A stretch of 64,000 nt of DNA from assembly GCF_040802235.1 (NCBI RefSeq), contig NC_133156.1, positions 141,901,173 to 141,965,172 on the forward strand. Direction: 5' to 3'. Positions within the stretch are counted from its first letter, which is position 1. Every line of letters starts with the position of its first letter. Below, piece after piece: positions 1-10,939 of the stretch. The position numbers and the translations under genes are program-made. The notes below the pieces were generated by a model, which saw only the letters and a list, made by a program, of their open reading frames with translations, had not been told where the DNA came from and did not search any database. Source of the stretch: Manis javanica (taxonomy: Eukaryota > Chordata > Mammalia > Pholidota > Manidae).

Positions 1-505
1 ACTGAGATGTAATTACAAACCATAAAATATACTCATTTAAAGTATACAGTTCAATGGTTTTTAGTATATCCAAAACTCCACCCCAAAAAGAAACTGCAGC
101 AGCCCTTCCTATCACCCACCTTAGGCAGCCACTGGTCCACTTCCTGTCTTTATGGATTTGCCCAATCTTCCCATTTCAAATGAATGGAATCATACCACAT
201 GTAATCTTCTGTGCCTGGCATTTTCCACCTAACCTGTCTTCATGTTCATCTATGTTGTAACATGTATCAGCCCTTCATTCCTTACTATTGTTGAATAATA
301 TTTTGTTGTATGTACACGCTGCATTTTGTTTTCAGTTAGACATTTGGGTATTTCTACTTTTTAATTACTATGAATAATAAGAGTATGGTATGAACATTTG
401 TATAGAGGCTTTTCATTTCTCTTGGATATTCAAAAGTTGATTCTCTCACCAAAGCCCTAGGACTAAGGGTTGAATTGCTAGATCATATGGTACCTCTGTT
501 ACCAC
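1..505 (-). mobile_element. L1 LINE fragment (L1M-type, ORF2 end/3' part), antisense
   Basis: The + strand reads as the reverse complement of the end of an old L1: a start resembling the 3'-UTR block, then 'tatggatttgcc' near 151 and 'gaatggaatcatac' near 182, and finally a block ending 'gaattgctagatcatatgg'. The same order of blocks recurs at 49.9-50.7 kb. Many substitutions and no open frame; it is cut by the window edge. Subfamily not assigned. Confidence 0.8.
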
Positions 506-1500
506 ATACTGTAGGCAAGAAATGTATTCACGTGTTTGTCACTGTATGTGAGTGCATGCCAGGTGCGTGGGGGGTGGCTCCTGTGGGTGTGATGGGCTGT
601 TTATTTTATTAGATGAAAAGAATAAAAGAGAAATCACTCAATGGAGGGTAAATATAAATAGAATCTTATACTTTAACAACAAATGTGTTTATGTTTCTTT
701 ACACATAAAATAGACATTTATGTACGACATTTATGGGTTGTGATATTTTTTAAATGTTAAGTTAAAAGCACAGTTGCCAACTTTATTCTGTCATCTAAAC
801 AATAGCCAATATCCCAATTATAAATGCCATTTATTACTTATTCTAATGAAATAATGACTTTGTGATATTGAAGTGTTCTTCATTCTCTTATAGTCTATGT
901 GCTATGAGTATTGATCAATAACCATGTCATTGCTTTTTTCAGCCAGGTCACAATTTATTCTTGCTCACATGCTTCATCCTACCTTGTGACCTTGGACAAA
1001 TAAACTGTCTTCTGCAGGCTTCAAACGCAAAATAAGGGAGTTTACCAAATGAATTATAATACCCTTTTTAAATAAAAAAAAAATTCTAGGTTAATTGTGT
1101 AAAATGTTAAAGTAATTTCCTTCAGGCAACAAACATTTTAATCAGACTAAAAAAAAGTCTTCTGTTTAACAGCATCATTGACAAAAACATAATTTTTAAT
1201 TCAACTCCTCTTCCCTTTCTAACAAAATCATAATACCATCAGTCACACATATTGAATTTTAAAAAATATCATTCTAAAGCAAAACAATACAGACTGAGCA
1301 GAAACACTCTTGCAATGTCTGTGAGTTGCCTCCCTATAGTAACAGGAATTGGGGTAGGGGGTTGAGGCCCCAGAGCTTCCCCATTATCAGTCCTGGGTAA
1401 GAGGCTTGGAGGGAAGAATATTTGGCAGCTTCAGATATTTTTATGTAGGTATATCTTTACATGTGACTTTGCCTAAATGCAGGTTTGGGGGAAGTATTTG
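506..1500. other. Unique AT-rich intergenic sequence; possible MIR trace near 960-1,050
   Basis: No gene or clear repeat. The stretch with 'ttgtgaccttggacaaat' near 983-1,000 resembles the conserved core of a MIR SINE, but too little flank matches for a firm call. An A-run lies at 1,071-1,083. Confidence 0.4.
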
Positions 1501-1504
1501 TCTC

Positions 1505-1578
1505 ATGAGGTGTTGTCAGGATCCCATGTGAAATGTGCTTAAAATACACAGCACAGTGTCAGGCACACAGCAAGTCCA
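1505..1578 (+). repeat. MIR SINE fragment (3' part)
   Basis: The words 'gtgcttaaaatacacagcac' and 'gtgtcaggcacacagcaag' follow the 3' end of MIR ('...agcacagtgcctggcacatag'). Only the distal part is recognisable. Confidence 0.55.
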
Positions 1579-1589
1579 CTCTGATGTGG

Positions 1590-2130
1590 GCTCTTTCATC
1601 CCTGTGGCATGGTGTATTTTCCAAGATGGCCACAAAAATATCTTATCCTTTTCCATGCCATTTCTTACAGTGGGACAGGTCAGTTTCCTCCTGCTGAAGC
1701 TGCAGGCGCCTCTGTCTCCCCAGAGCAATGGAGGAGAGCCGAAGTGAGCCATTTTCCTTCCGAAGTGGTCATTCCAACAGCACATCTGCTTCCTCGCTCT
1801 TTCCCACTCTCTCCTGCTCTCACTCTATCCCAGAACTAGCCACCATCATGTGAGGAAGCCCAGTCCACAAGAAGAGACCACAAGGACGTGCCCCAGCAGA
1901 TTGTGCCGGCAAAGGTTCCCTCCGACAGCTGGCATCAAACCCAGATCCATGGCTGCATGAGCCTCAAATCACACCCAGAGCCTAAACATCTGCCCTGGGG
2001 CTTCGTGCCTGAGGCAGAGGTGAGCTGTCCTGAGTCCCCTTCAATTCCTCACCTGTAGAAACTATAGCGGATCAATAAAAGATTACTGTTGTTTTAAGCC
2101 ACAAAAAATTGTGACAAATTGCTATACAGA
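1590..2130 (+). mobile_element. MLT1-like MaLR solo LTR, sense
   Basis: The right end has an AATAAA signal at 2,074-2,079 followed by 'tgttgttttaagccac' at 2,087-2,102, the typical 3' end of MLT1-type LTRs of the ERVL-MaLR group. The body contains the 'agtccacaagaagagacc' type of segment. The left border is uncertain. It is the only MLT1-like LTR on the + strand here; the other seven are antisense. No open frame. Confidence is limited by divergence. Confidence 0.6.
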
Positions 2131-2594
2131 AGAGGACATCTAGTACAACTTTTTTTGTAAGGTGAAAGAACTTTTAAAACAATAGTTCCTCACCATCCCC
2201 AACACCACTGTTACTTAATTAATGGTGATTGACTTGAATTAAAGCAAATTTCATTTCACAAGCATAAATTATAGTGTATCCCACACTCTGTGATCTAAAA
2301 AACCTTTCTCTAATAGGGGGCTAAAAAAGGGGGGTAAATAGAGGCACTCTAGAACACAACTAAGTCATAATATAAATATCTTCTATTTGTTTTCAAATGT
2401 CAGTGAAAACATTTTATAAAAATCATATTATTTTAAATTTAAATTGTTATTGATTCAAAATAATACTTTACTATAAATGCTTCATTTCCTGTATTTGGGT
2501 TTTTTGTTTTTGTTTTTTTTGCCATTCTCATTGAGCTCTTGCCAGTATCACTGTAGTAGCCTGTGGTCTTAGGAGGGGATCCTTTTGTAGCAAA
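2131..2594. other. AT-rich sequence without a recognised feature
   Basis: No exon signal or repeat recognised. A T-rich run with G interruptions lies near 2,498-2,521. Confidence 0.5.
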
Positions 2595-2965
2595 GGAAGT
2601 ACAGGACGAGCCCCATTCCCATGGGATGGACCAGTTTTATCACGTTTGTCATCATGCCGAGGTGGCTGGTCAGAAGGAGCGATGGAACGGCTTGGTAGAG
2701 GCGCAGCTGGAGTGCCAGCTCTGATGCCGTACGCCTAAGGATGGGGGCCATTCTCCCAGCACAGGGTCTAGACTTTGAATCAAACACTTTTAAATATTGC
2801 CGTGTCCCTGAGAAGAATATGTAGGTCACGAATCAAGGGAAAAGACAAGATAGTCTTGTTTTTCAAAGTGTCTTTCCGTCCCTGTAATGCTGGGCTCTGC
2901 AGGGTTAGAAGCCTTGGTCTCAGAGAGGACACACAGCCAGGTGTCCCTCTGCCCCCTAAACCCTT
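2595..2965 (+). mobile_element. ERVL-type endogenous retrovirus internal fragment (pol, integrase part)
   Basis: The segment around 2,660-2,830 ('gagcgatggaacggcttgg', then 'cagctggagtgccagct') matches the integrase portion of ERVL-like pol as I remember the family. It is an old, non-functional remnant: the sense frame is broken by stops and only a few hundred bases of a several-kb element remain. An antisense MLT1 LTR begins directly after it, so it is not paired with an LTR of its own orientation. Borders are approximate. Confidence 0.55.
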
Positions 2966-2984
2966 TGGGCAAGAAAATAACTGT

Positions 2985-3415
2985 TTTCGTTTCCTGGGTT
3001 TGCCATACAAATTAGCATATACCTGAAGGCTTTAAAACCATAGAACTGTAGCCTCTCTGAGTCTAGAGTCTAGAAGTCTGAAATCCAGGTGTCAGCAGGG
3101 CCTTGCTGCCTCTGAAGTCCCTGGGGAAGAACCTCTTCTTGAGTCTTCCTAGCTTTTCATGGCTTGAGTCCTGAACTTGAACCCTGCATACAGTCCTTAA
3201 CTTGTAGCTGCATCGCTCTAATCTGCCCATGGCCTTCTTGCTGGTGTGTGTCTGTGTGTCCCTTCTTTTTATAAGGAATTTAAGTGTCCCTTCCTTTATA
3301 AGGAATTTAAGTTCACTGCTTATATATAGATACTCCATTTCCAAATAAGGTCACATCCCGAGCTTCCAGGGAGATATGACTATTTGGGGGACACCATTCA
3401 CCCACTTCAAGCAGT
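2985..3415 (-). mobile_element. MLT1-type MaLR LTR, antisense
   Basis: The + strand shows the reverse of an MLT1 LTR: 'tttcctgggtttgcc' at the left, 'gaagtctgaaatccaggtg' near 3,073, 'ccaaataaggtcacatcc' near 3,341, and 'tgggggacacca' near the right end. An internal 27-28 bp tandem duplication lies at 3,257-3,311. Confidence 0.75.
3257..3311. repeat. Tandem duplication, two copies of about 27 bp
   Basis: A unit of the form 'tgtcccttc..tttataagg' occurs at 3,257-3,284 and again at 3,285-3,311, differing by a one-base indel and a C/T change. It lies inside the MLT1 LTR. Confidence 0.85.
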
Positions 3416-4330
3416 TGCTATTCTGGTTGGGGCTGCTGACTCCCATTAGGAGGAGAGAGAAGGGATGTGCTGCCCAATGAGTACAGAGGAGAATGTAATA
3501 AATGTTAGGAAATCCCTAAATAGGTAAGCTCTTATTTTATTAATATGTTGTTAATATTGATGTTTACTGAGACATATTTAACTGGATATTTTTCTATTAA
3601 GGTATGACTTACATTCAGTAAAATTAATTCAGGAAGTTGAGGTCTGAGTTTTCACATAGTCACTGGAAAAAATTGTTAGCTGAGAGGAAAATCTAACTTC
3701 TAGGATTATATAAGAGAAACACAAGTTTGTCTAAAATCTCCTGGTGACCCACATGGGTGTTTACTCTTGCTCATAAAATTTCAAGGCAGGAGGCTCATAT
3801 TTCATACTGGTGAAGCCTACAGAAGTCATTTACCAGATTATGGAAAATTGGTGTTAAAAATGGTACCCACACATGGGGTCAGGCTCCCCGATAATCCTCC
3901 TCCCACAATGAGGGATACCATGCAAGGTCTCCTCTCCCATAAGCATAGCTATGAGTCTGGATGCCTTTATCAACAAGCTGCCTGACCCCACTGTCTCCAC
4001 AATAATATGAATATGCTTTGGTATTGGTCCTGTTCATGATACGCTCACAGTCTGCAATGTAGTCCTGAAACAAAACCCCTTCTGGTGCAAAGTACTGGAG
4101 GTATTCACCCCCAAGTTTTGTCTTACAAGCAATCATTCTTACAACAGTCAAAATCCTATTACATTGTCCCATGATCCTTCATAGGGGCTGGACAGGACTG
4201 AGGTTTGAAGAATGAAGTTTCTTTAAAACAATTTTGTGGAAAAATGTGTGAGGAGAGTTAGTGGTTATTAGATAATGCATAGGCTTTTTTTTCTCTTTCA
4301 ACTCTGAAAACTCAGGGTTTCATTTTTCAT
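3416..4330. other. Unassigned sequence with a 97-codon antisense open frame (3,879-4,172)
   Basis: The minus-strand frame 3,879-4,172 has a balanced, protein-like composition rich in Tyr, Gly and Asp but matches no family I know. Downstream of its stop no reading frame continues. On the minus strand it lies 5' of the antisense MLT1 LTR at 2,985-3,415, so it could be MaLR internal sequence or an old processed pseudogene fragment. No polypurine tract precedes the LTR, which weakens the first idea. Confidence 0.3.
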
Positions 4331-4335
4331 GCCCA

Positions 4336-4380
4336 AAAAAGAAATGAAACAAACAAACAAACAAAAAACAACCAAAAAAA
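4336..4380. repeat. A-rich / (CAAA)n simple repeat
   Basis: An adenine-rich stretch with four to five 'caaa' units ('aaacaaacaaacaaac'). Confidence 0.85.
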
Positions 4381-5667
4381 TCTAGAAAGAAACAAGGTTA
4401 TGTTTCAAAGTCCTGCTCACTATGAAATGGAAAGCCTCCCACTCATGTGCCTTGTTACCCTGAGCATTATAACCCTGATTGTCAACATGCAATACTGTAT
4501 GTAAAGTCTTCTCTCTCCCTATATATCTATGATACAAATGGTTAAATTTCCTAATTTGTTAAAATGGTTTAGTTCCTGAAAAAATTCAAGAAACACTTAG
4601 CCAAAAGAAAAAAACTAGAACTTTGACTTGGGTCCTAAGAAGGCCCAGGCAGCCAAATCAGTAGAAGCAACTGAGTTGAGAAACGGCATTCTACACAAGG
4701 AAAAATGATGGAAACGGTGGGAAAAGGACACAGGAAACTGTGACCCCATAATGCAAAATCTAATAGGAAAAGCTTAGACAGATGATTATCATGCTTTATG
4801 GTAAAATTTTAGAAGCATTAAAATTCAGTGCAACGAGGTTTTTAAAATGTATAAGATTTCCAAATGGAAGACACCAAACTGATTATTTGTTAATAACGTA
4901 ATTGTCTACTTAGAAAGTCCAAAAGAAAAACCCACAACCAACCATTAGAACTAATTAGCCAGGTTGCTGTTTCATGCTGTTGCTGTGTGATCTGTGGTTA
5001 TAGATAACAATCCTTTTTCTGTTTTGAATCCTCCCTCAGTTCACTATTTTTTCCCTGCTCACCACATTATCTGGTAGCTGAAGCCGTTTTTCCACAAAAG
5101 TTTCTATTTGAATATCACCATTCCTGTAACTTTCTGTACATTAGGCAACAATTTATAACACTCATGAATACATTTTTCTATTATATAAAAGTGAAATGAT
5201 CATGCCCCAACTTATAAAGACACATGTGTCATTTCATTGAATTTCCCAACAGTTCCTACCTTGTATCTTGTGCCAGATAGCATCTGTTAATGAACTTCTC
5301 TCTAGGGACCATTGCTCTGCAGATTCTGCATTTTACTGCAGGTGGGAAAGGACACACACTGACTCAAGATTCGACAGAACAGAACTGAAGTGGTGCCTAC
5401 TTGGAATCAGGCAGCGCTGTCCTGATCCCAGCAGGATCTGTTCTGATCCTGTAGGCTTATGAGAATGTTCCAGTCTTGTGAATAATGGGATGGGCTTGAA
5501 CAACAGGGGGGTTGTTCTTATATAAAAAAATCACCCTCTGTCTCTATCATCTGTGCTCTCTGTGCATAAGGTTCCAAATCCTGGCTCTTTCTTTAGGGTT
5601 TAGTGACTAATAACAGAGAGAAAATAACTAGATTGCAGTGCACTATATGCACATATACACGGTGCTA
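4381..5667. other. Unique intergenic sequence, no gene recognised
   Basis: AT-rich to about 5,250, then mixed composition. A TATA-like 'ttatataaaaaaatcacc' sits near 5,518-5,535, followed by a CT-rich stretch that looks LTR-like, but no LTR family could be named and no partner copy was seen. Confidence 0.4.
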
Positions 5668-6045
5668 GTTTAGTAGATTTGCCACAACAAAGCACTTCAG
5701 ACTGGATGGACTTAACAACAGAAATATAGTTTTCACAATTCTGGAGGCTCAAGTCTGAGATCAAGAGGCTGGCAGGGCTGTATTCTTCTCAGGCCTCCTC
5801 CCTTGTTCACTCACAGATGGCCATCTTCTTCCAGTGTCCTCACATGGCCTTCCCGCTGCTTGTCTGTGTCCTGATCTCTTCTTAGAAGAATGCCAGTCAT
5901 ACTGGATTGGAGCCCACCCTAATGACCTAATTTTAACTTTAAAGACCCTCTCTCCAAACACAGTCATATTCTGAGATATTGGGATTTAGAAGTTCAACAT
6001 ATGAATTTGCATGGGGGGAGTGTGTGCACAGCTCTTTCCATAATA
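5668..6045 (-). mobile_element. MLT1-type MaLR LTR, antisense
   Basis: Reverse MLT1 landmarks in order: 'cagactggatggacttaac' near 5,699, 'cacaattctggaggctcaag' near 5,734, 'gtgtcctcacatggcc' near 5,836, 'ccaccctaatgacctaa' near 5,915 and 'caacatatgaatttgcatgg' near 5,996. No open frame. Confidence 0.8.
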
Positions 6046-7054
6046 TACACGAAGCAAGCATCCTCCAAAAGGCTGGTATTATATATGAACTTGTCATAAG
6101 TTGTCATTACGTTGACTGATTCCTACAGATTCTGTATGTTGTTTATGCTTCCAGGTATGTTTTCTTCATGATCTCTGGAAAAGAACAAATAGTTATTATG
6201 TATTTTACTAAACCTAAACTTATACCCAAAGTATGATTAATATAGCAGAAATATTTTGCAGTGAGGATGGTCCTCAATGGCTGTTCATCAAAATCCATCC
6301 AGATAAGCTAAATTGAATTTGTCTTCAAGTTTCAAAGTTTGATGTTTTGGAGACATTTTAACTCAGATGTATCATCATATGTAACTGTTGTTTTCATGTC
6401 TATGTTTATTAATCCTGACAAGAAATACAAGGTCTCAGAGTCCGAAAACAAAGCAAAATTAGTGCCTGTTCCCCCTGCCCCAGTTTCCCCCAGAGCAACA
6501 TAATATTGGATGATCTCACCTGCTTATGCAGGAACCTCAAATTGATGAAACTCAGAACACATTAGGGTGACTGTCCTACCTCCCCTCCTCTGCAGATACA
6601 GACAGACAGACTTTGGCTCTGGAATGTAGTCTGGAAAGTCTGGAAAGTCTCTCTCTAGAGAGGACGAGGTCTGTAACTTAGAATGTAAGTAAGCAAAGGG
6701 CTCTGAGGCCACAGAAAATCTCCAACTTCCAAGGCAAATTCTGCATGCAACCACCCTTTAACTCAGACTGCCAGCAACCTTTGTTCAGAAAACCCTGATT
6801 GTGCAGAAACATCTGAAGATTGATGGAGAAGTGATTCACAGTTGTAATGCGTCCTCTTACCACTAGACACAGGCAGACTAGACACATCATAAGGTCTTGA
6901 AGTAGCATCACCTTACTGAACCCATGGCAGGATTCCACCATTTCTAGTTTCACATACATTTAGCGAGTTCAGCTTATGTTGTTCTCCACAGAAGGAAGAG
7001 TTTTGATCTCTAATCTTCTGCTACAACACAAGGAGTAGACCTCACATTGGCCCC
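6046..7054. other. Unassigned sequence, no gene recognised
   Basis: 6,046-6,480 is AT-rich and unique. 6,480-7,040 has higher complexity, and two short antisense frames cover it, but no splice or protein-family signal is visible. It could be an unrecognised old repeat. Confidence 0.4.
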
Positions 7055-7480
7055 TGTCTTAGTCAGTTTAGGCTGCTGTAACAAATTACTACAGTATGGA
7101 GGGACTTACACTGCAAACATTTATTTTTCACAGTTGTTTAGCCTGGAAGGATTCTGGCATGGCTGTGCTCTTGGTTATTGTCCTCTTCTCTTTTATAGAT
7201 GGCTGTCTTCTCACCTTGTCCTCACATGGTGGAGAGAGAGCAAGTTATCTCTCTGTCCTCTTCCTATAAGTTCAATAATCCCATTAAGGAAGGCTCCACC
7301 CTCTTGACCTTATTACCTCCCAAAGATCCCACGTCCAAATGCCATCATATTATGATTAGAATTTCACCATATGAATTTTTTCCAGCTTTGTTGAGATGTA
7401 ATGGACATATAACATTATGTAAGTTTATGGTTCAACACAAGATTTTTGGAGAAATGCAAACATTCAGTCCCTTACAGCCA
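7055..7480 (-). mobile_element. MLT1-type MaLR LTR, antisense, split by a short L1 insertion
   Basis: It begins with 'gtcttagtcagtttaggctg' and continues through 'ccttgtcctcacatggtgg' near 7,216 and 'caccatatgaatttttt' near 7,366. The expected distal end, 'gcaaacattcagtccctta', appears only at 7,456-7,474, after an intervening L1 3' piece. The order shows the LTR was present before the L1 landed. Confidence 0.8.
7374..7445 (-). mobile_element. Strongly 5'-truncated L1 3' end, nested in an MLT1 LTR
   Basis: The reverse complement matches the final ~65 bases of an L1 3' UTR (ending '...tacatctcaacaaagctgg'), and the T-run at its left edge is the expected reversed poly-A tail. It interrupts the MLT1 LTR near that element's distal end. 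Confidence 0.65.
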
Positions 7481-7599
7481 CTATGCTTACATTAATTCCT
7501 AGCATACATTGGAAGACTTCATCAAGCACAGTTTATTTTTACTGGGGACTCCTCCCCCTGACCCTTTTCACTCCCACTAGGGATTTCTGAACCTGACTC

Positions 7600-7825
7600 T
7601 TCTTATTCCCCCTACCTCCACCTGGAGCATTCTCATCCACACTACTGTCATTTCTGCCTCAGCAAGAGCATCCTGCTGCCATTCTTGTCTCCCTCTAATC
7701 AAATCTCCTCATGGCAACCAGAATTCTCCACTTAACTATTAAATCAGATCATGTCACTCTACTGGTCAAAACTCTCTAATGGCTTCCCACCACACTTAAA
7801 ATACAAAAGCCTTCCTGTGCGTTTG
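7600..7825 (+). mobile_element. L2 LINE, proximal part
   Basis: The segment has typical L2 3'-end wording: 'aaatcagatcatgtcactct' near 7,741, then 'aatggcttcccaccacactt' near 7,778. It breaks off near 7,825 and resumes after about 385 bp of unrelated DNA. Confidence 0.8.
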
Positions 7826-8210
7826 CAACCTCCAAACTTTCCCAGATGAAATCTGAAACTGGTCCTTGTGCTTCAAGGACAAGGAAAAACCAAAGAAGGA
7901 GACAGGCCACTCTAGACTGGTAGGTGGCAGATTCAATAAGCAAGGGAACTTATATATAAGGCTGGCCAGGGCTGCCGCAAGATGAGCAGATCTATGCACA
8001 TACCACCAGAACCTTGAAAGTTTATACAGAAGCCTTAATGGGGTTCAGTCATGTACATCCAGATGGGCTCAATAACTCATTGCTCTCTCAAGGCAGTGTC
8101 CTTGAAACAGGTCCTAGTGTGGGAACAGTGGGCAGAATGTCCTTTCCAAGGACAGGGTTGTGGGGAGGAGCCCCTGACTTTCTGGGTCCAGCTTGAGGGT
8201 CGAACCGTCC
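7826..8210. mobile_element. Unclassified ~385-bp insertion that splits the L2
   Basis: This block is not L2; the L2 alignment stops before it and continues after it. The 4-mer 'tgtg' occurs at both junctions, which may be a short target-site duplication. The block contains 'cttatatataaggctgg' near 7,949. Size and position suit an LTR or a non-autonomous transposon, but no family was recognised and TG...CA ends are not evident. Confidence 0.45.
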
Positions 8211-8685
8211 TCTTTGTGACCTTCAAAACTTTCCATGACCTAAATTATCTTCACTAACTCACCCCCCTGCCACAGGGCTTTCTTGCCATTCTTTACATCT
8301 TCTGAAAACATTCTTCCCTAAGGTTTTTACTGTGGCTGTGCCCTCTGCTTCTAGGCAGATACACATATCCTCATTACCCATTAAGCTTTTTCTGTCACTA
8401 TATTCAAATGTCCCCTACTTAGAGAAGTGTCTCTTGAACCTTCCTTCAAAAGTAGCACTCTAAAAAATCACCAGTTTAAATCACCATTTCCTTTATGTTT
8501 TTTCCTCAGAGACCTCATCATTTACAAACTAATGATATCACAGAAAAATGAATTTCTGTGTTTACTGTCCTTATTTCCAAAATATGGGTTCTAATGCTGT
8601 ATCATCAATGCCTAGAGCTTGGTCTGTCACTGAATTGGTATTTAGCAAATAGTTGATGAGCTGATGAATGAATTAGTGGTCTAAG
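8211..8685 (+). mobile_element. L2 LINE, distal part to the 3' end
   Basis: It resumes with 'ccttcaaaactttccatgacc' like wording and 'gccacagggctttcttgcc', and ends near 8,680 with the 'tatttagcaaatagttgatg...gaatgaat' type 3' end of L2. With 7,600-7,825 it makes one interrupted L2 copy. Confidence 0.8.
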
Positions 8686-10101
8686 GGAGTGAAATTGGAG
8701 GGTGGTGGGCTGGAAGACAACTAAACCCTTGATTATCATTGTAAGCAATCAGTATATGGTAGTAAATTGTATAAACCAAGAATTAACAGTAGAAAGCCTT
8801 ATTTAGAAATGCAGAGGTGAACCTAGTAAAAATAGGTGAAGGAACTACTGTTCAGTGTATTAAGCAAATTGATTCAAAATTTAAAGTCTAGTGTGAAAAG
8901 CTCTTTAATAAATTTTATCCAGAAATACATGTAATATAAGTTTCTAAGTAAAAAGCATATGAATTACTTATTGTTAAATGATAAACTATATGGAAAGAGT
9001 GGAACTAGAAACTGATACTAAATGGTTATGGGTCAAGCTGAGAAGAAGTCTCTTACAAATTGGTCCAAATTAATGAATTTTAACAATAGAATTAACACTA
9101 ATTAAAAATAATAATTTAGGAGGGTTTAATTGTGTTAAGCTGAACATTCCCGAGGAGTACACAGAGTTGTCAGTGGGTAACAATTAGTGAGAAGAAAATG
9201 ACCAGAGGGCTTGAAGTTTAGGAGGCAGGTGGGGTGGCAGTGCTGAGAGGCACCACTAGGGTGGCTCTAAATAGGATTCCGGGTGGTGTCGGAAGTCTGA
9301 TAGGCATAGCAGACTGTAATTGGTACTTAATTTTCATGTTCAATGACACTAGGATGAAGCTAGCTTTTCAGGCAGGTGGTGAATTAGATTAGCTGGTGTC
9401 ACTGATACTTACCTCTGAATAGAATTAGCAGCAGCTTGCAATAGTTGGGAAATCCAATCTTCCCTTGAAGGCACTGGAAGGAAATTTCCCTAAACAGATT
9501 GAATGGAGTAGGAAGCGATTGGTTGCATGAATACTCACGTTTCCAAGGGCTGAGTGATAGTAACCAGTGCAGCCCTGGGACATGAGATCACTGCGCAGCC
9601 AGTGCAGCCCTGGGACATGAGATCACTGTCCAGAATTTATAGCCTTCCAAGCTGGATTTGTTCATGCAAAGTGTTTTTACCTAGGGGAAGAACTTTATGT
9701 TTCCACTGAATTTCTTTTTGTTAATTTTAAGCCACTGTGTTTCTCATCTGAAATATGTCTTGAGACTTTATGCAGCCTTTCAATTCTTGTCTTGAATGTC
9801 TTGATAGTATGCTTTCTGCTCCTCCATTTAAATTTATCAACTTGTAGTATGAAATAAGGCAAGGACACTTATAAATCACTAAGAGTCTCTTTTCAGGCTG
9901 ATATCTATTCAGTGAACCTTAGAAATCCATTTCACAGCGAATTCATCCTGCTCAATATTTTTCATTCTTTTTTGTTTGGAAGTGTTTTGCAAAATATTAT
10001 ACTATATGTCTCATAAAAATAAAGATAGAAAACTCCTAAGGAATTTTCCTGATCTCTACCAAGGACTCTTACAATGTTACAAAATGAGACAGGTATCTTG
10101 C

Positions 10102-10104
<3 letters not shown>
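8686..10104. other. Unique intergenic sequence, no gene recognised
   Basis: Mostly AT-rich. The only structured element seen is a 35-bp tandem duplication at 9,564-9,633. Confidence 0.5.
9564..9633. repeat. Tandem duplication, 2 x 35 bp
   Basis: The unit starting 'ccagtgcagccctgggacat' occurs at 9,564-9,598 and 9,599-9,633. The copies differ only near their ends (gcgcag versus gtccag). Confidence 0.95.

Positions 10105-10155
<51 letters not shown>
10105..10155. repeat. (TG)n microsatellite, about 25 units
   Basis: Uninterrupted TG dinucleotides for 51 bases. Confidence 0.98.
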
Positions 10156-10158
<3 letters not shown>

Positions 10159-10935
10159 ATCAAAGCAGAGGTGCTCAAGTAACATATATAAGTAAGCTCT
10201 TGCTTGGGTATGGCTAACTGTTCAGAGGTTATCATCATTTAGTGTGGGGTAAGAGACACTGCAATGACACTTGAGACTACCACCGTATCATAGTGCATTA
10301 ACACATATAGTACTGCTCTGAGTCATCTAAGAAAGGTTGAACTGTGTTCCCATGCTTTGGTTAATAAAAAGAAAATACATCTTTTAAAAACATTTTACAT
10401 AACATAGACTAAGTTTGGAATGTTTCTCGGAATCCTGATATATATTGCAAACTAGCCACTAAAACTGTTATGATAATGTGCATTTCGTTGGCATTTCTCC
10501 ATTGTAACCAACACTGAATATAAGCGAAGGAGACTTAGCAGATTTGACAGGGGAATATTGACATTGCAATGCTGTTCTATTTGTTATGTCTATTATTGGA
10601 AAATTAATTTCTATGATTACATTTTTCATATTCCCATGTATTTCACATATTTGTACATAGGTATTACAGTCTATAAACAAATGCATAATTGGTATTTTTA
10701 AGATTAAATCAAGATATAATTATTCATAAATTATGAAGAAAAAAATAACAAACATCCATTTACTCACCAACCAATTTAGGAACTGGAACTTAAATAAGGC
10801 TGCAGAAGTTTGCTGGATAAACCAGTAGTCCCCATGTGGTATACTTTTATTTCCCAGGGCACCATTTAGTTTAAGAAAGTCATTTTCCATATAAACAACT
10901 TCCATATATGCTTGTTTCCTAAAATTTATATCCAC
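10156..10935. other. AT-rich unique sequence
   Basis: No gene, RNA or clear repeat recognised. Confidence 0.5.
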
Positions 10936-10939
10936 CTTA

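Noticed and set aside
9564-9633. Direct repeats as a CRISPR-like array
   Set aside because: Only two adjacent units without spacers, in mammalian DNA. The same applies to the other tandem duplications.
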